DNA of 64,000 nt, from NCBI GenBank assembly GCA_016748015.1, contig JAAOMT010000057.1:1-64000 (forward strand). The letters run 5' to 3'. Made by a program: the position numbers and the translations under genes. This DNA is from Geosiphon pyriformis. Its lineage: Eukaryota > Glomeromycota > Glomeromycetes > Archaeosporales > Geosiphonaceae. This document shows, piece after piece, positions 10,737-22,849 of this stretch (position 1 is the stretch's first letter; each line of letters begins with the position of its first letter). The notes beneath the pieces were generated by a model. It was not told the DNA's origin. It saw only the letters and a program-made list of their open reading frames with translations, and did no database searches.

Positions 10737-12551
10737 ATGGTCGGCCTCAGTATTGCTGTCATAAAAGAGGTTGTTAAAGATTCTGGCTCTGGTAAAGGTT
10801 TCAGATCTGTTTTGCCAAGGAAGAAGAGAAAAGATGGTGCTTTGAAAGAGAATGTTGGAGACAAAGGAAGATCTGCTAAGGAGCCAAGTGGTCATTTATG
10901 GAGGTCTAAAACTAGTGACACCACTGAGTTTGATAGTGTTGACATGGAGGAAAAATGTCTGATTGAGAAAATTAGCTTTGACTATGGTGAGAGTGGTGTT
11001 CTTGCTAATGGAAATCCTAATTAGACACTTAAGAGGCTAGGTATTAAGACTAAGAAAGTGTTAGGCAAGTCATTAGAAAAGATAGATTTTACTAATCATA
11101 GTGATATGGATGATATTCTATTAGATGGTCCTCTAGAACTTCACTTTCCTTTGAAGAATTTGGTTAATATCTCTGTTTGAAAATCTTTTGCTTTGGACAT
11201 TGGGCTGGATAAAGTGGCTGGAAAATTTTCTCAGAATAAATTTTCAGTGGTCAGAAAATTATTTTCAGGAATCAATGGTTTTGGGGAGGCCTCTACTCTC
11301 TCAAAATTTTCTGGAATCATCTGAGTGACATTTACTTCTGAATTGAGTTTAATAAAAGCCACTGAAAAGGCTGTTAGTGTAAAGATCTTGGTAAATGCTG
11401 ATCTCAAAAAATCTATTAGGCACTCAGATTGGACTGTGATATTGAAAGAAATTTCAATTGGAATGTCAACAGAGACTGTGTGTACTGCATTATCTAAATA
11501 TAATGTGATGGTGTCAATTAAGATACAACTGGTGAGTTTGTGGCAAAAAGCTGTAGTCAAATTTGGTAAGATTGAACAGGCTGATTTGGTCGCAGCTTAT
11601 TGGTCTATTCTGATTGGGAAAGATGCTGTGTGTGTGGCCAAAGCTGATAAGAATAGAGAATTGTAAGATGCAAGAGATCATTATAGGGCTCTGCTCTATA
11701 CTTTGCCAATAGAAACAAATGCTCACAACATCTGGAATTTTATTGGCTCTATTGGTGAGAAAACATGTGCTATCGATTGACATCCAGTTACATATGTTCG
11801 GGCCAGATGTGCCATTGTTTGTTTCGATTTAGCTATATTCTTGGATGCTGCCATGTCCACTATTCTAGTTTTAAAAGATGTGAATTTACACTGGTTTCAT
11901 TTGAGTTTCACTAAATGTGAGAAAATGGGTCATATATTATTGGACTGTTTTGTGAATGGAGATCTTTTCACTGAGAGATCTTCTTATAAAACACTTTTAA
12001 ACACAGATAAAAGCAGGCTAACTATTATCTATATCAAACACTCAGCCCTTGTTGCTTGTTTTGTTGCCTTTAATAGAATTTCTTGGGCAAAGATTGCTGA
12101 TAGATCTTTGTTTCCTCTTCTCTCTGTGCATAATAATTTGATTGATTCTGATTTCTCTTTGAAGATAAGGCCTACTCTATCTGTTACATTTGATATTGAG
12201 AAAAGGTTCACTGTTTTGGAAAGCAGTCTTACCAGCTTTGTAGAACAAATTAGTGAGTTGGCTAAGAGGTTGGACTCACTTGTGCCAGCAGTTTCTCAGT
12301 CTAGCTTTGGATGTCAGCTGCTGATAATCCTCCCATCACAGAATCAAGTGGGTAATGTAGTAATAAGAGAGAGTTTGGGTGGAACTACAGGTGGTGGGAC
12401 TGCTGCGAATTTGGACTCTTCTGCCTCTTCCAAGATGAAAAAACTGGAAAACATGTTGAAAAGACTTTCTGCTTCAGTTCTAAGTCTGACAGCAAGATTT
12501 GATGATTCAATTTTGGCTGGTGGTGCATTTTCTAAACCCTCTTCTCAATGA
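10737..12551 (+). pseudogene. LINE A ORF1 (RNA-binding gag-like), decayed
   Basis: ORF1 of the LINE, expected to bind element RNA. The reading starts MVGLSIAVIKEVVKDSG. It has an acidic/charged N-terminal third, an RRM-like segment near 11400-11570 (TALSKYNVMVSIKIQL then LWQKAVVKF), the block ILIGKDAVCVAKAD, and a Cys/His knuckle remnant (CEKMGHILLDC, about 11910-11950). The C-terminal coiled part includes SFVEQISELAKRLDSL. The frame is broken by several stops (for example 11022-11024 and 11664-11666). The last 236 codons (11841-12551) are open. It ends CAA-TGA, and the ORF2 ATG overlaps the stop. Sister ORF1s are at 37496-39301 and 57550-59349. Confidence 0.85.
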
Positions 12552-15500
12552 CTGGTCTAGTTTGGAAGTTTGCCACATGCAATATTAGAGGATTGAACAA
12601 TCTTGCAAAACAAAATAATGTTATTCATTGGCACAAAGACAAGAACAATTTAGTTTTTATTTTTACAGAATCAAAGTTGAAAGGAAAGGTTTGCTCCTGG
12701 ATTGTCAACAAATTTGATGGTGTTTGGGTGTTTACCTTTGGTTTGGAATCTGGTCATCTGAGTGCTGATGTCATGGTTGTTATGAACTTTTTATTGGCAA
12801 GACATGTGTGCAGAGTTTCAGAAATGCCTGGTTGGCTTCTGTCTATTAGGTTGCTTTTTAAGAATAAACTTTCAGTTTTAGTTTTGGAACTTTATGCTGG
12901 TGCTTCTTAAGTAATTCACTTTTCTCAGGCTGGCGAAATCAATTCTCTCATTGCAAAGGCTGTGAATAAATTTTTTTTTGTCATTTTTGGTGGTGACTTC
13001 AATAAAAATGGTTCACGTAAAAGTGCAAGTTTCAAAAGATGTCTTGATCTTGATCTGGTTAATTTTTTGGCTGAAAGCACAGTGTTAAAAAAGCCTACTT
13101 GGGAAAACTCTAGAAACATCATGAAAACAATTGATTACATGTTGGTTTCTCCGAATTTGGTCAGCATGATAGTACATTGCAACATTTTTAGAGTAGATGA
13201 GCATTTTAACACAGATCACCAGGCTGTTTCTGTGTCCATTGGTTTAGAAAGACTTTTGGATATGCAGTTAAACTCTCTTTGCAAACAGGCAAATAGAGAT
13301 TGTTGGAAATTTGATTTCAAACATGCTAGAAAAAAGGAATAGAACAATTTTAAGAATGCTACATCAGCCAATACTGCAATGTTCTCAAGTAAATTCACTG
13401 TTTCTGTGGTATCTTTGAATTTGGATGCTATGTGGGATGTTTTTCACAGGATAATGACTTTCTCAGCAAATAGAACATTCAAAAAGAAATGGTTTAAGAG
13501 TTATAATGAAGTTTTTACCAAAGAGTCTTCTAGATTTTATAGGCTAGAGTTGTTAGTATCTAAGCTGGTTAAGGCCTTCTATCTGGTTTTTAGTGTGAAA
13601 TTTGTGTCATTGCTGAATACGTAGGTTGAACTTGATGTTGTTGGTGTGTTAATAGTAAAATCTTTATTTTTTTCAGGTTCCAATTTTGACATAATTTGTT
13701 CTGTTCTGGCTAAGATAAGAAAATTTTACTGCTCCTCTAAGTTGCCGGAATTCAGGTATGCTGAGAAATCACACATTAGGGCAGCTGTTAATAAGAGAAT
13801 AGAAAGTTTTGAGTCAGACAAGAAACACATCATTAGAAGTGTTTTGGAGTGTTCTTTTCACAAAATGGTATTGAACTATCTGATTGTAGAAGATGAGTTG
13901 GTATTGGAGTCCAGCTTAGTTAAGTCTGGTATAAATGGAATTATGGAAGATTGAACCAGAAAGCACAGGATGGTGTTTGATGTCTCAGATAACTGGTTAT
14001 AACAATACCAGCCTTTGGAGTATGTTTTTGATGGTGCCTTTTTGAGTGTAATATGTCCAGTTAATTTTGATAAGTTGCTTGGTATGGTTTCTAATCTGCC
14101 TAAGGGCAAAGCTGCTGGTCTTTTTGAAATTTCAAACAAGCTTTGGAAGTATTATAACAAGTCAATTTTGGATATGCTTTTGGTGTTTTTGAATTCTTGC
14201 CTGATCCATAAGTCAGTACTCAGTGCCTGAAAGAAAACTTGGGTTTTGATGATTCTCAAGCTGTATGAGTGGAAGGGAGTTCTTACAAACACCTGACTTA
14301 TTGTCTTGATCAAGACTGTCTGCAAAATTCTTTCCAAGATTCTTTCCAAGATTCTTTCAAATAGAATCTTGTCAGCTTGTAATACTTATGATGTTTTATA
14401 TGGGGACAATTTTTCAGTTTTATAGGGTATAACAACACAGTCTCTTATTTTTGCCATTGGTTTGGTTATTGAAGATGCTTTGAAGAAAAATTGTGAACTC
14501 TGGTTGGTTTTGCAGAACATGCAGAAGGCTTATGATTCTGTTGGGTGGAAGCATCTTTGAAACAGTTTGATTAGAATAAAAATGTGCAACAGGTTCATTA
14601 GATTTTTTGATGGTATTCATAATAGTCGTGTAAATAAGATTATGACAGATTTTGGTTTGTCAGATAGGTACAGGGTGCATGATAGCTTAGATCAGAGAGA
14701 GGTGTTCTTACTACTTCTTTGGTATATATTTTATAATTCTCTTCTGTATAAGGTCAAGAAGCAAGCAAGCAGATGTGGGTATAGGTTGAATTCTTACTTT
14801 ATTTCTGGATGTAGTTGTGCTAAATCTTGGGCTGGTCTCTCTTTCTTTTTTACTGCAGGTGCTTTTGTTGATGATACTATATGGGTTGGCAGCAGTCAAA
14901 GTGCTACACAGCATATTCTCAATATTGTTAGTGAATTTTTTGACACCAATGACATTTCAATTAATAATAAAAAAACAGTGGTCATCTCTATCAATTGCTG
15001 AGTTATAAATTTCTCTCTGTTAATCAGTAGGTCACCAATTTTTGTTGCCAAAAAAGGAGAATTGCATCACTATCTGGATATCTTTTTGTTCATTGAGGGT
15101 CTTTCAAAGCCTAGCTTGGTTAAGGCAAATTCTGATGTCTGGTTCTTTGCTAATTTTGTCCTAAGGAAGGTGGTTTCTAATAAGCAGTTTTTATATTTGG
15201 TTTCAGCAGTTCTCTATCTTATCATTGACTATAAAATGCAATTCAGTTTTGTTTCTACCAGTGTATGCAATAAGTGAGACACTTTGATTTGTAAAGGCTT
15301 AAAGTTTAAGTCTGGTTTGCTGTGCAACTTCCCCAATAATGCAATTTATCATCCTTTTCTGTATGATTTAAAGACTTTTGAGCAGATTCAGGCTGAAAGC
15401 AAAGTGGCCTTGGTCATTTTTTTTGTAAACTCTGTTGAAATTTTGGGTAGACTGTTCTTTTACCAGTCACATAATCTTCAGGTTCTCTGTTGGCATCCAC

Positions 15501-17237
15501 TTCACCCTTTGCAATACTCAGTTTATATCAAAATCAACTTTTTAAATAATTTTTTAGCAGGTATGATGTGTATTTTCTCTGAAAGTAAATTGACTTTGAG
15601 TGGGTCTCTGGTCAGTGCTTTTTGTCATCATGGCAGAACCCCTATGTCTCTTGTTCTTGGTGAATCAAATTATCTTAGGTATGTCTTTTCACTTTGGCAT
15701 TATGGAATTGCTTTTATAGACCAACTTTGTAACTAGAGTGAAGCTATTTTCGGTTGAAAGACCTTCAAACAATGGAAGTAGTTAGACTTACATGGTTCAG
15801 TTCCCACCTGGTTTGAGCTTTCTGTTCAGTTTCTTAGTGGTGTGTCTTTTTAGTCTGTCTGTTCTTCACTTTTAGACAATTATGGCTCTTTAAATGTTCT
15901 TCAGTCTCATGAGTATGGTGTTATTAGTGATGGTTTGTTGTGTGCTGATATTGATTATCTTTCTGTCTATATGGATAAATCATTGAGCAGTTTAGGAACT
16001 TTTAATATGAAAGCTGGGGCTGCTGTTTTCTTTGAAGACATAGATATGGGTCTGGATGTGGGAGTGTCTGGTTTGATGTCTTCTACCATGACAAAATTGC
16101 AGACCATTGCTCTGGTTCTTGAGTGTGTTCCTTCTTTTTGCTTAGTCAACTTGTTCTCAGACAGTCAAGTGGCTTTGGACACATACAAGTTGGAGTTGAA
16201 ATTGGCTTATCTGGATTTCAGAAATTGGTGTTGAATTGAACACTGCCACATTGCCAGTGTCATTCATCATAAGAATTTAAATATTAATTGGCATAAGATT
16301 AAAGATCACTTGGAAGTTTCAGACAATGAGTGTGCTAATGAGTTGGCCAGGACTGCTGTCCTCTCTAGTTGGCATCTGCCCTATTTAGTTAATAAACACT
16401 TTCTTAAAGTTGGTGGTACAGCTGTTTTTGGTAATTCTAGGCATTTTGTTTGGAATGTTTTTTGGTCTGTTTATTGTGTGCATTGGGAAGTTAGTTCCAG
16501 TTCCCAGGTAGTAGTGGCCCATTTGTATACAGATATTAACTGGCTTAGATTATTTATGGTTTGGCATCTGGATTCTTACATGGCTGCTGGTTTTACTAGC
16601 AAGCAAACTGCTGGCTTCTAGACATATTTCATAAAAGCCTTGCACTATTGGCTCTCTGTTGTTGTACATAAACAACTTTATAATAAGCAGTATCCTAGTA
16701 TGGTGTGTTTGTTCTGTGGTGATGTCAAAGTCTCAGACCATGCTTTTTCTTGTTTATTTGATGTTGCAGATTGTTGGTGAACATTCATGCATCTACTTGG
16801 GGAGTGCACTCTGGTTTAATTCATTTTTCCTCAAGTATTTTGCAGCTGTTGTCTACTTGTGTTTCTGACATTTTGGTCAGCACTGCTCTATGTAAGGACT
16901 TTGTTTTCAGAGATTGGTTTCATAAATCTGTTTCCGTTTTTACAGACTTCAAGATAGTGGGTTAAAATATTGTAGCCTTTGTGCATGAGTTTAGTTTTGC
17001 ATTTTGGAAAAACATTTGGTTGGTTTGTGCCAAGCACCATGCATTTATGAAAAAAAATAGGCTTATTCTATGTAATAGATCTGTTCTTCCTCTGACTTCT
17101 GGGTTTTTTTCAATGCTTTTAACTGGCATGGCCAGGTTGTTGGGTGTTGCCAAAGCATTTGGTGTTGGTTTTAGGCTTTATAAGCCCTGTTTATTCTTTT
17201 CAGGTATAAATAACATGTTTTCTGTTCATATAGATGT
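12548..17237 (+). pseudogene. LINE A ORF2: endonuclease, reverse transcriptase, RNase H, decayed
   Basis: Polyprotein that would nick the target and copy the LINE RNA. Start MTGLVWKFATCNIRGLN. The EEP endonuclease lies at about 12560-13250, with FGGDFNKNGS and the NTDHQAVSV histidine motif. The RT spans about 14080-15000, with GKAAGLFEISNKLWKY, KAYDSVGW and catalytic FVDD at 14864-14875. The RNase H lies at about 15935-16400; its first motif is altered (VYMDKS for YTDGS). A zinc knuckle (CLFCGDVKVSDHAFSC-like) lies near 16700-16755, then a conserved C-terminal domain. Many premature stops, such as TGA for Trp in CNKWD at 15274-15276 and in CWIEH near 16233. The stop codon region is split off by the solo LTR; the ancestral TAG is at 18202-18204. 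Confidence 0.88.
17234..17237 (+). repeat. 4-bp target-site duplication of the solo LTR (left)
   Basis: ATGT, repeated at 18198-18201 after the LTR. Confidence 0.75.
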
Positions 17238-18197
17238 TGTTACCAGACAAAATTAGAGATATTGTTTAGCATGAAATTACCCTTATAAATCTTATCAATA
17301 ATTAGCATATATTATCATTTCAAATTATCACTTATTACATTAGCAAAATATCCGAAATTATTATTTAATTAATAACTCAATTTGTACATAACACAAATAT
17401 AACCTAATTGTGATGATTAATCATGCAATACCCCAAACTATGTAATATTCAAAAAGTTTGCCAAAATAATTGATAGTTTGCCAAAATATCTAATAGTTCA
17501 CAGAAATAACTTGTAGTTTACCAAAATGTATCTTTAGTTCAGCAAAATTATAGAAAATAGCAAAGTTCAAGTTCATAGAATAGTGTTATGACAAGTTGTA
17601 TAAAAGAAGAGCTTCTCTCTTCAAAGAAATATATCTTACTTTAGATTTAACAATTAGGATCATTCTTTACACACAAAAATGAAATAAATATCAAATAATT
17701 TGAAAAATCAAATTCTTAATTATTTCCCTTTTGAAATTAACCAATTCTTACTAAACAGTTTTGAAATTGATTAGCTACCAATTTCAATAAACTGTTAGTG
17801 ACTTCAGGCCTGGATAGAAAACATTTCCCTTGATAAAATTCTATTTCTTTTACATTTCTTTTATTTTTCTTTTCTTTTCTTATTACAATCATTAAGGTAG
17901 CCTACAGACAAGATTCCTGTAGAAGAGTTGACTTTCATAGCAAAGTAACTACACAATTTTAGTGAGCTTCCAAACGAGCATTTCCTAGAAAAGAGTTGAT
18001 GTTTACTACAATGTAACTACACAAGTAATTGACATAGAATTGGCCATTCTACTTATAAGCCCAGCAGTTTAAATTATAGAAGATAATTTGAAGATAAATT
18101 CAGTTATTGGAGGTTCAAACACTTCCCATAATCATGAATTAACAGCATTACAACAAACATACAAGAGCTAAGCAAAGACCAAAAACCTCTGATAATA
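17238..18197 (+). repeat. Solo LTR (960 bp) inserted in LINE A
   Basis: Begins TGTTACCAGA and ends TCTGATAATA; these are inverted copies of each other except for two transitions, as expected for LTR ends. It is flanked by ATGT (17234-17237 and 18198-18201); removing it plus one ATGT restores the LINE sequence catatagatgtttagtg seen in outline in sister copies. No open reading frame. A TATA-like gtataaaag at about 17595 followed by a CT-rich stretch fits an LTR promoter. Its ends share TGTTAC with the gypsy LTRs at 24496 and 33632, but the bodies look different. Confidence 0.82.
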
Positions 18198-18340
18198 ATG
18201 TTTAGTGTTGTTCTGATTGGTCTAAGTGGCTGGTCACATGTAGAAAGTACATGATTTACACCTAGTTTAGATTATTTACATAATGTATAATGCTAGGCAG
18301 TGTTTGGATTTTACTTGTTAATAAATAAAATAAAATAAAA

Positions 18341-18349
18341 AAACAAACA
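18341..18349 (+). repeat. Probable target-site duplication of LINE A, right copy
   Basis: AAACAAACA, matching 10609-10617, placed right after the (TAAAA)n tail. Confidence 0.55.
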
Positions 18350-18594
18350 TAAGTTAAATTATTATTTAAAGATATTTAGAATTGGAAAATTTACACAGCT
18401 AATTACAAATTTAAAATTAAATATTTTAAAATTATGTTATAATTTTTAATTATATTATTATTTAGAATAATAATTTTATCAATATTATATTACAGACTTA
18501 TAAAATATTATAAAATATTTTACTTTCTTTATAAGTATAGTTTAATAAAAAATTTTATAAATGTTTAAATATTATAAAAATTAAAGCTTAAATT

Positions 18595-18668
18595 TATTTT
18601 GTTTTGTTTTGTTTTATTTTGTTTTATTTTATTTTATTTTATTTTATTTTATTTTGTTTTGTTTTGTC
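18595..18668. repeat. Pentanucleotide tandem repeat (TTTTR)n
   Basis: About 14 units of TTTTG/TTTTA in a row (gttttgttttgttttatttt pattern). A simple repeat in AT-rich DNA shortly after the LINE A tail; possibly grown from an old retroelement A-tail on the other strand. Confidence 0.85.
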
Positions 18669-18669
18669 T

Positions 18670-20399
18670 TATTTAATTTTAATTCTATTTTATTTTTGTT
18701 TTTTGTTTTTTAATACTCTTGTAGTCTAATTATTAACTATTTTTATATGGTCTATTATTATAAATTATACAACTAGCTATTTTTTTATATTATTATAATA
18801 ATTTAATTAACTTTATAATTTTAAAACAAATTAATTTTGCTTAAGTTTTTTAAGTTTTTTAACATATTTAAAAGTTTTTTATACAGTTTTAATATGTTTA
18901 AATTATTATATTATAAACTATTATATTTAAATTTAATCTAAAAAATTTAATAACAATTATTTAAAACTTTAAAGTTTTATTAATTAGATTTATACAACTT
19001 TATTTTTATTATTATTTAAATAATATTAGCCAATTAGACTTATTAATTTATTTTTTATAAATAAAATTTGTATATTTAACAAATGTTTATTTATTTTTAA
19101 TATATTTATATAGTTATTTTTTAATTATATTTTTATTAAATTTAATTTAATTTTTTAATATATTATATATATTATATACTTTTTTATAAGTAATTTAAAA
19201 TTTTAAAATTTATAAATATTTATATTTTAAACTTTGTACTTAATTTTTAATTAATTAAAATTTTTAAATATAATAGTATTTAAATTAACAATATACTTAA
19301 TTTAAGCTTTTAAAAAACAAAACAACTTAATATTTATAATAAAATTAATTTTAACAATTACAAAAAAAAAATCTTTATTATTATTAATTTAATTAATTAA
19401 ACTTGATAAGTTTTGCAATTTAAATATATATTTTATATTATTAAAGTTATTAAAAAAACCAAATTAAATTTTAACAAAAAAGCAATAATTTTAACATATA
19501 ATTTTAAGTTAATAAATTAATTAACAAAAAATTTAAATACAGCAAAAAATTGAAAACCAATTTTATAATTAAATATTAATAATTTAAACTTAAATATTTA
19601 TAATAATACTAATATTCAAAAAATTTTACCAAATACAATTTTTGTATAAAATATTATTTAATAATTGTTTATTAAATTTCAAAATAACAATAATAAAAAA
19701 TAAAATAATTATTAACTTAAAAAACCAAATAATTAATTTTAAAAATTACATAATTAAAAACAAAATTAATTAACTTAATTTTAAAAAATAATAACTTTTT
19801 TTAATTAATAAAAAAAATTTTGATACTGATTTTTATTATTAAAATCAACTAATAAATAAAAATAAATTTAATAATATTAAAAAAATTAAATATATTATTA
19901 CAAACCAACAAATTTTAATTTATAATTTATAATTTTATTAAAAAAATATGCAAAAAAATACTATCTAAAGTTATAATAACAAAAACAAAATATATAAAAA
20001 AATTAATTAATATAATTTAAATAACAGTATTTAAAAAATTTAAGATGTAAATTTTACATAAAAACGTTTAATATTGTTTTTAATAATTCAAAAAAACCAC
20101 ATAAAAACTAAAATACAACTTTAATATAAGTTAATTTAATCTTAATAACTTTATAAAATATTAAAATAAAAACTATTTATTTAAAAAAATTTAAATATTT
20201 TTTAAATATTATTAAAATTAACAGTATTTTTTAAAATAAAATGGTTTAATTTTTGTTTAATTGTTTCAATTTTTATATTAAACAACTTAATAATTTAATT
20301 AATAAAAATTACATATAAAAATATAACTTGTTTTGCTTTTAAAATTGGCAAAATAAGTAAAATTTAATATAATTAATTAATTATATACTTTTTTTTTAT
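18670..20399. other. Extremely AT-rich stretch, no feature
   Basis: About 1.7 kb that is nearly all A and T, with short poly-A/T and TTAATTAA-like runs. No coding frame, no recognisable repeat body. It is probably old transposon DNA decayed past recognition. Confidence 0.6.
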
Positions 20400-20783
20400 T
20401 ACTATTTTACAAGTACAATTTAATTACTATTTAGTATATAGAGTCAAGACAATAGACTTTAGCTAAATATAATTCACACTCTTACTATATGTAATTAACT
20501 ACTTAAACCAGTTCAAACTATACTATATTGATATTTTTTTAGAAAAAAACTTATTTAAAGAAAACATTTTTTGAATAATTTCAAATAATATAGTATTATT
20601 ATTAATTAATCCAACCAGTTATTTAGCTGTTTTAAAGACATAAGTTTTTACAACAACAGATTTATGTTTTCAAAGTAACATCAAATTAGAAAACATATTA
20701 TCATTAATAGAAAACAAACTTGTATAAAAACCAAACATATTAATGTTTTTATAGCTACACTTTGTCTTTAAAGCAATTATTTT

Positions 20784-21914
20784 TTATTCTAGTTTATTAA
20801 TAGTTTTATTAAAAATATTCATGTATATTAAAACTTTATTGATCTTAAAGTCAAAAACACTACTTAAAACCAAATTTCTATTAACAAATTGTTTAAACAC
20901 TTTAATCATAAAACCAACAAGTTTAACAATAAAATTAACCAGAACAAAAAGCTTGGCCATTTTAGATTTCAAAAAAGTCAACTGAAAAAAAACCACAAGA
21001 TTATTAGTTATTATATTAATAAACAAAGCTAAACCAATTAAAGGACAAAAAACCAAAAGAGACACAGAAGCAACAACCTTAACATAAAACTTGTTGCCAA
21101 TAATACAAGAAACAAAAATCTTAAGAATCTTAGAAAAAAAAAGTAAAGACACTTTATAATTTAAAGTTAGATGATTCAAATTTTGGCACCAAAAGCAGTG
21201 CTAATTTCCAAGAGTTTTTTACCAGATATAACATTTTTTCAGTATAGTAGTCTTGACAACTACAGCATTTAAATCTTTTTAAAAGCCAAATATAACCAGA
21301 ACAAACCAAAAACAATGACCAAAATTAGAAAAATAAGGAATAAAACATGGCTGATTACCAATTTGAGAAATTATATTACTGATTTCAAAGACAGTACAGC
21401 CAAAAAAAAGATTAATCAACTTGGTCTTAAACCTATTATAAGACAGAATAGTTTCATTTTAATTTATTAAAAAAAGAATCTTAATATTATTCTTATCCAC
21501 CAAAACTAACCAATTATTCAAAGTGAATACAGCAAAGTTTAGTTTTTTAAAATAAACAACTATATATTGCCAAATACTAATAGGCTTTTACATAACACAA
21601 ATAATTTTACCAAACACACTGAAAACTGTCTTAAAATCAGCAGCAAATATATCTAAAAACACATCATATAGCACAAAAAAAGAACCAGACTTAGAAATTA
21701 CCAAAAACTTGGCAATCTTAAAAGTGACTAAATGAATAAAACTTGTAAGTTCAACCAAAAAGACAGTTTTCAAAGACTTTTGAGAAGTAAACTCTATATA
21801 AAAAAGCTTTATATTGTCTTTTAATACTGACTTTGCATCCAAAAAACTATGTACAGATTGGAAAATAGTCTTAATATAAGCCAATTTAATTTTAAAAGTA
21901 GTACCAAACACCAA
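20784..21914 (-). pseudogene. ORF1-like LINE relic
   Basis: Two minus-strand open stretches (21914-21588 and 21179-20784) joined by broken sequence. The first ends FAADFKTVFSVFGKIICV, then after a stop PISIWQYIVVYF. This follows the pattern MSAEAVHTALSKFGIIKSIK and LWQKAIVEF of intact ORF1, so it covers the RRM-like segment. Downstream, a broken stretch resembles the RALLYTLP and DIWDFIGS blocks. The composition is strongly A/T-shifted (many Phe, Lys, Asn, Ile). Likely a more diverged or more heavily mutated member of the same LINE family. Confidence 0.55.
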
Positions 21915-22409
21915 AGTAGAAACTATTTATTTAGTAAACTTTTGACAATTAGTAATAGTTTCCCAAACACTATTAGTAACAGCACCAGAAATTAACAAAA
22001 AAGATGATTTAGTTTTTAAGAACAGGTAACTTTACAGAAAATAGTTGTTTGCTTTTAAAACCAGCAATAATCTGCTAAAAAACACCATATTTGACAATAC
22101 AGTCAGTGGTTGATCTTGGCCTATTTTGGATAACATGCTAGATAATACAACAGAAATTTTATCTAAGATTTTATTAGAAACTATAAAAAGGTTTGGTATA
22201 ATATTAGCAAAAATAAGTAACTGCTTCCATTTTTTTGAACTTTTGGTTTTTTTGATTATTTTTTTAAAAAAGAGACACTAGCAATATCTGATATAAAAAC
22301 TATAAAAAAAACACAGTTTGTTAATTGGTTTGTTATTAAAAATTTTTGGGCTCTTTAAAAGAATAGAAACAATACTAGAACTGATTTAAGTATGTTTTTT
22401 TAAAAAAAT

Positions 22410-22434
22410 TTTGACTGGTAAAAAACCAGTCAAA
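22410..22434. repeat. Perfect 10-bp inverted repeat with 5-nt loop
   Basis: TTTGACTGGT (22410-22419), AAAAA, ACCAGTCAAA (22425-22434). It stands out because the surrounding DNA is nearly pure A/T. It lies in the ORF1 leader of LINE relic I. Function unknown. Confidence 0.8.
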
Positions 22435-22680
22435 GATAAAAAAAATGCTTTAATAGCTACTAAAGACAGCTTTTCATAATTATTAGATAAAAAAAAGACT
22501 TTTAAAATATTCTGCTTAATTGTTTTTATAATAAAAAGAGCTTTTTTGATTAAAATTTTATAAATATTTTAAGAGAAATATTAAGTACAGCTTTTTTACT
22601 TTTTGCTTTGGTTGTGATTATAAAATTAAGAAAACAAAAAGTTTTTAATAGTAATTTTATTATATACTAATTAAAATTAA

Positions 22681-22692
22681 TTTTAATAAATA

Positions 22693-22723
<31 letters not shown>

Positions 22724-22735
22724 TTTTTTTTTATT
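22681..22735 (-). repeat. 3' tail of LINE B: (TAA)n then A-rich
   Basis: On the plus strand, ten or so ATT units followed by a T run and attaag; read on the LINE strand it is an A run plus (TAA)n microsatellite closing the 3' UTR. Sister copies end in comparable A-rich or ATT-type tails (50220-50270, 52737-52753). Confidence 0.8.
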
Positions 22736-22849
22736 AAGTTTTTACGAGTGCAGCCCAACCACAACCTAAGTACATAGATCAAATTAATCTAAATTAAGCA
22801 TGGCTCATGCTTTTTCTACACATAACCAGCCACTTGGGCCAATCAAGAC

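Larger units (their letters stand above)
10618..18340 (+). mobile_element. LINE copy A (non-LTR retrotransposon), full span, interrupted by a solo LTR
   Basis: Nearly full-length LINE in plus orientation. It starts with the family's shared 5' motif (aaaaacttcttt) and has ORF1 (10737-12551), ORF2 (from 12548), and a 3' UTR at 18202-18340 ending in (TAAAA)n. A 960-bp solo LTR (17238-18197) is inserted at the last codon of ORF2. Without it the LINE is about 6.76 kb, like copies B/C and G. Both ORFs have many stops and at least a few frameshifts. CpG is almost absent in its body. A 9-bp direct repeat flanks it. Confidence 0.92.
20400..22645 (-). mobile_element. LINE relic I: ORF1 plus 3' UTR, apparently without ORF2
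   Basis: Minus-strand, very AT-shifted relic. Its right end (about 22645) reads as the family 5' motif (aaaaactttttgttttctt). Its left end (20400-20525) aligns in outline with the LINE 3' UTR seen at 60340-60460 (acaagt...tatttagtatatag, then tcttactatatgt). Between them I find only ORF1-like sequence, 2.2 kb in all compared with 6.7 kb for full copies. Seen: the UTR and ORF1 likeness. Inferred: internal loss of ORF2. Confidence 0.55.

Noticed and set aside
11231-11783. Minus-strand frames inside LINE A
   Set aside because: Antisense to ORF1, whose domains align with three sister copies.
18595-18668. Possible telomere or satellite array
   Set aside because: Only about 14 pentamer units of TTTTR; a simple microsatellite.
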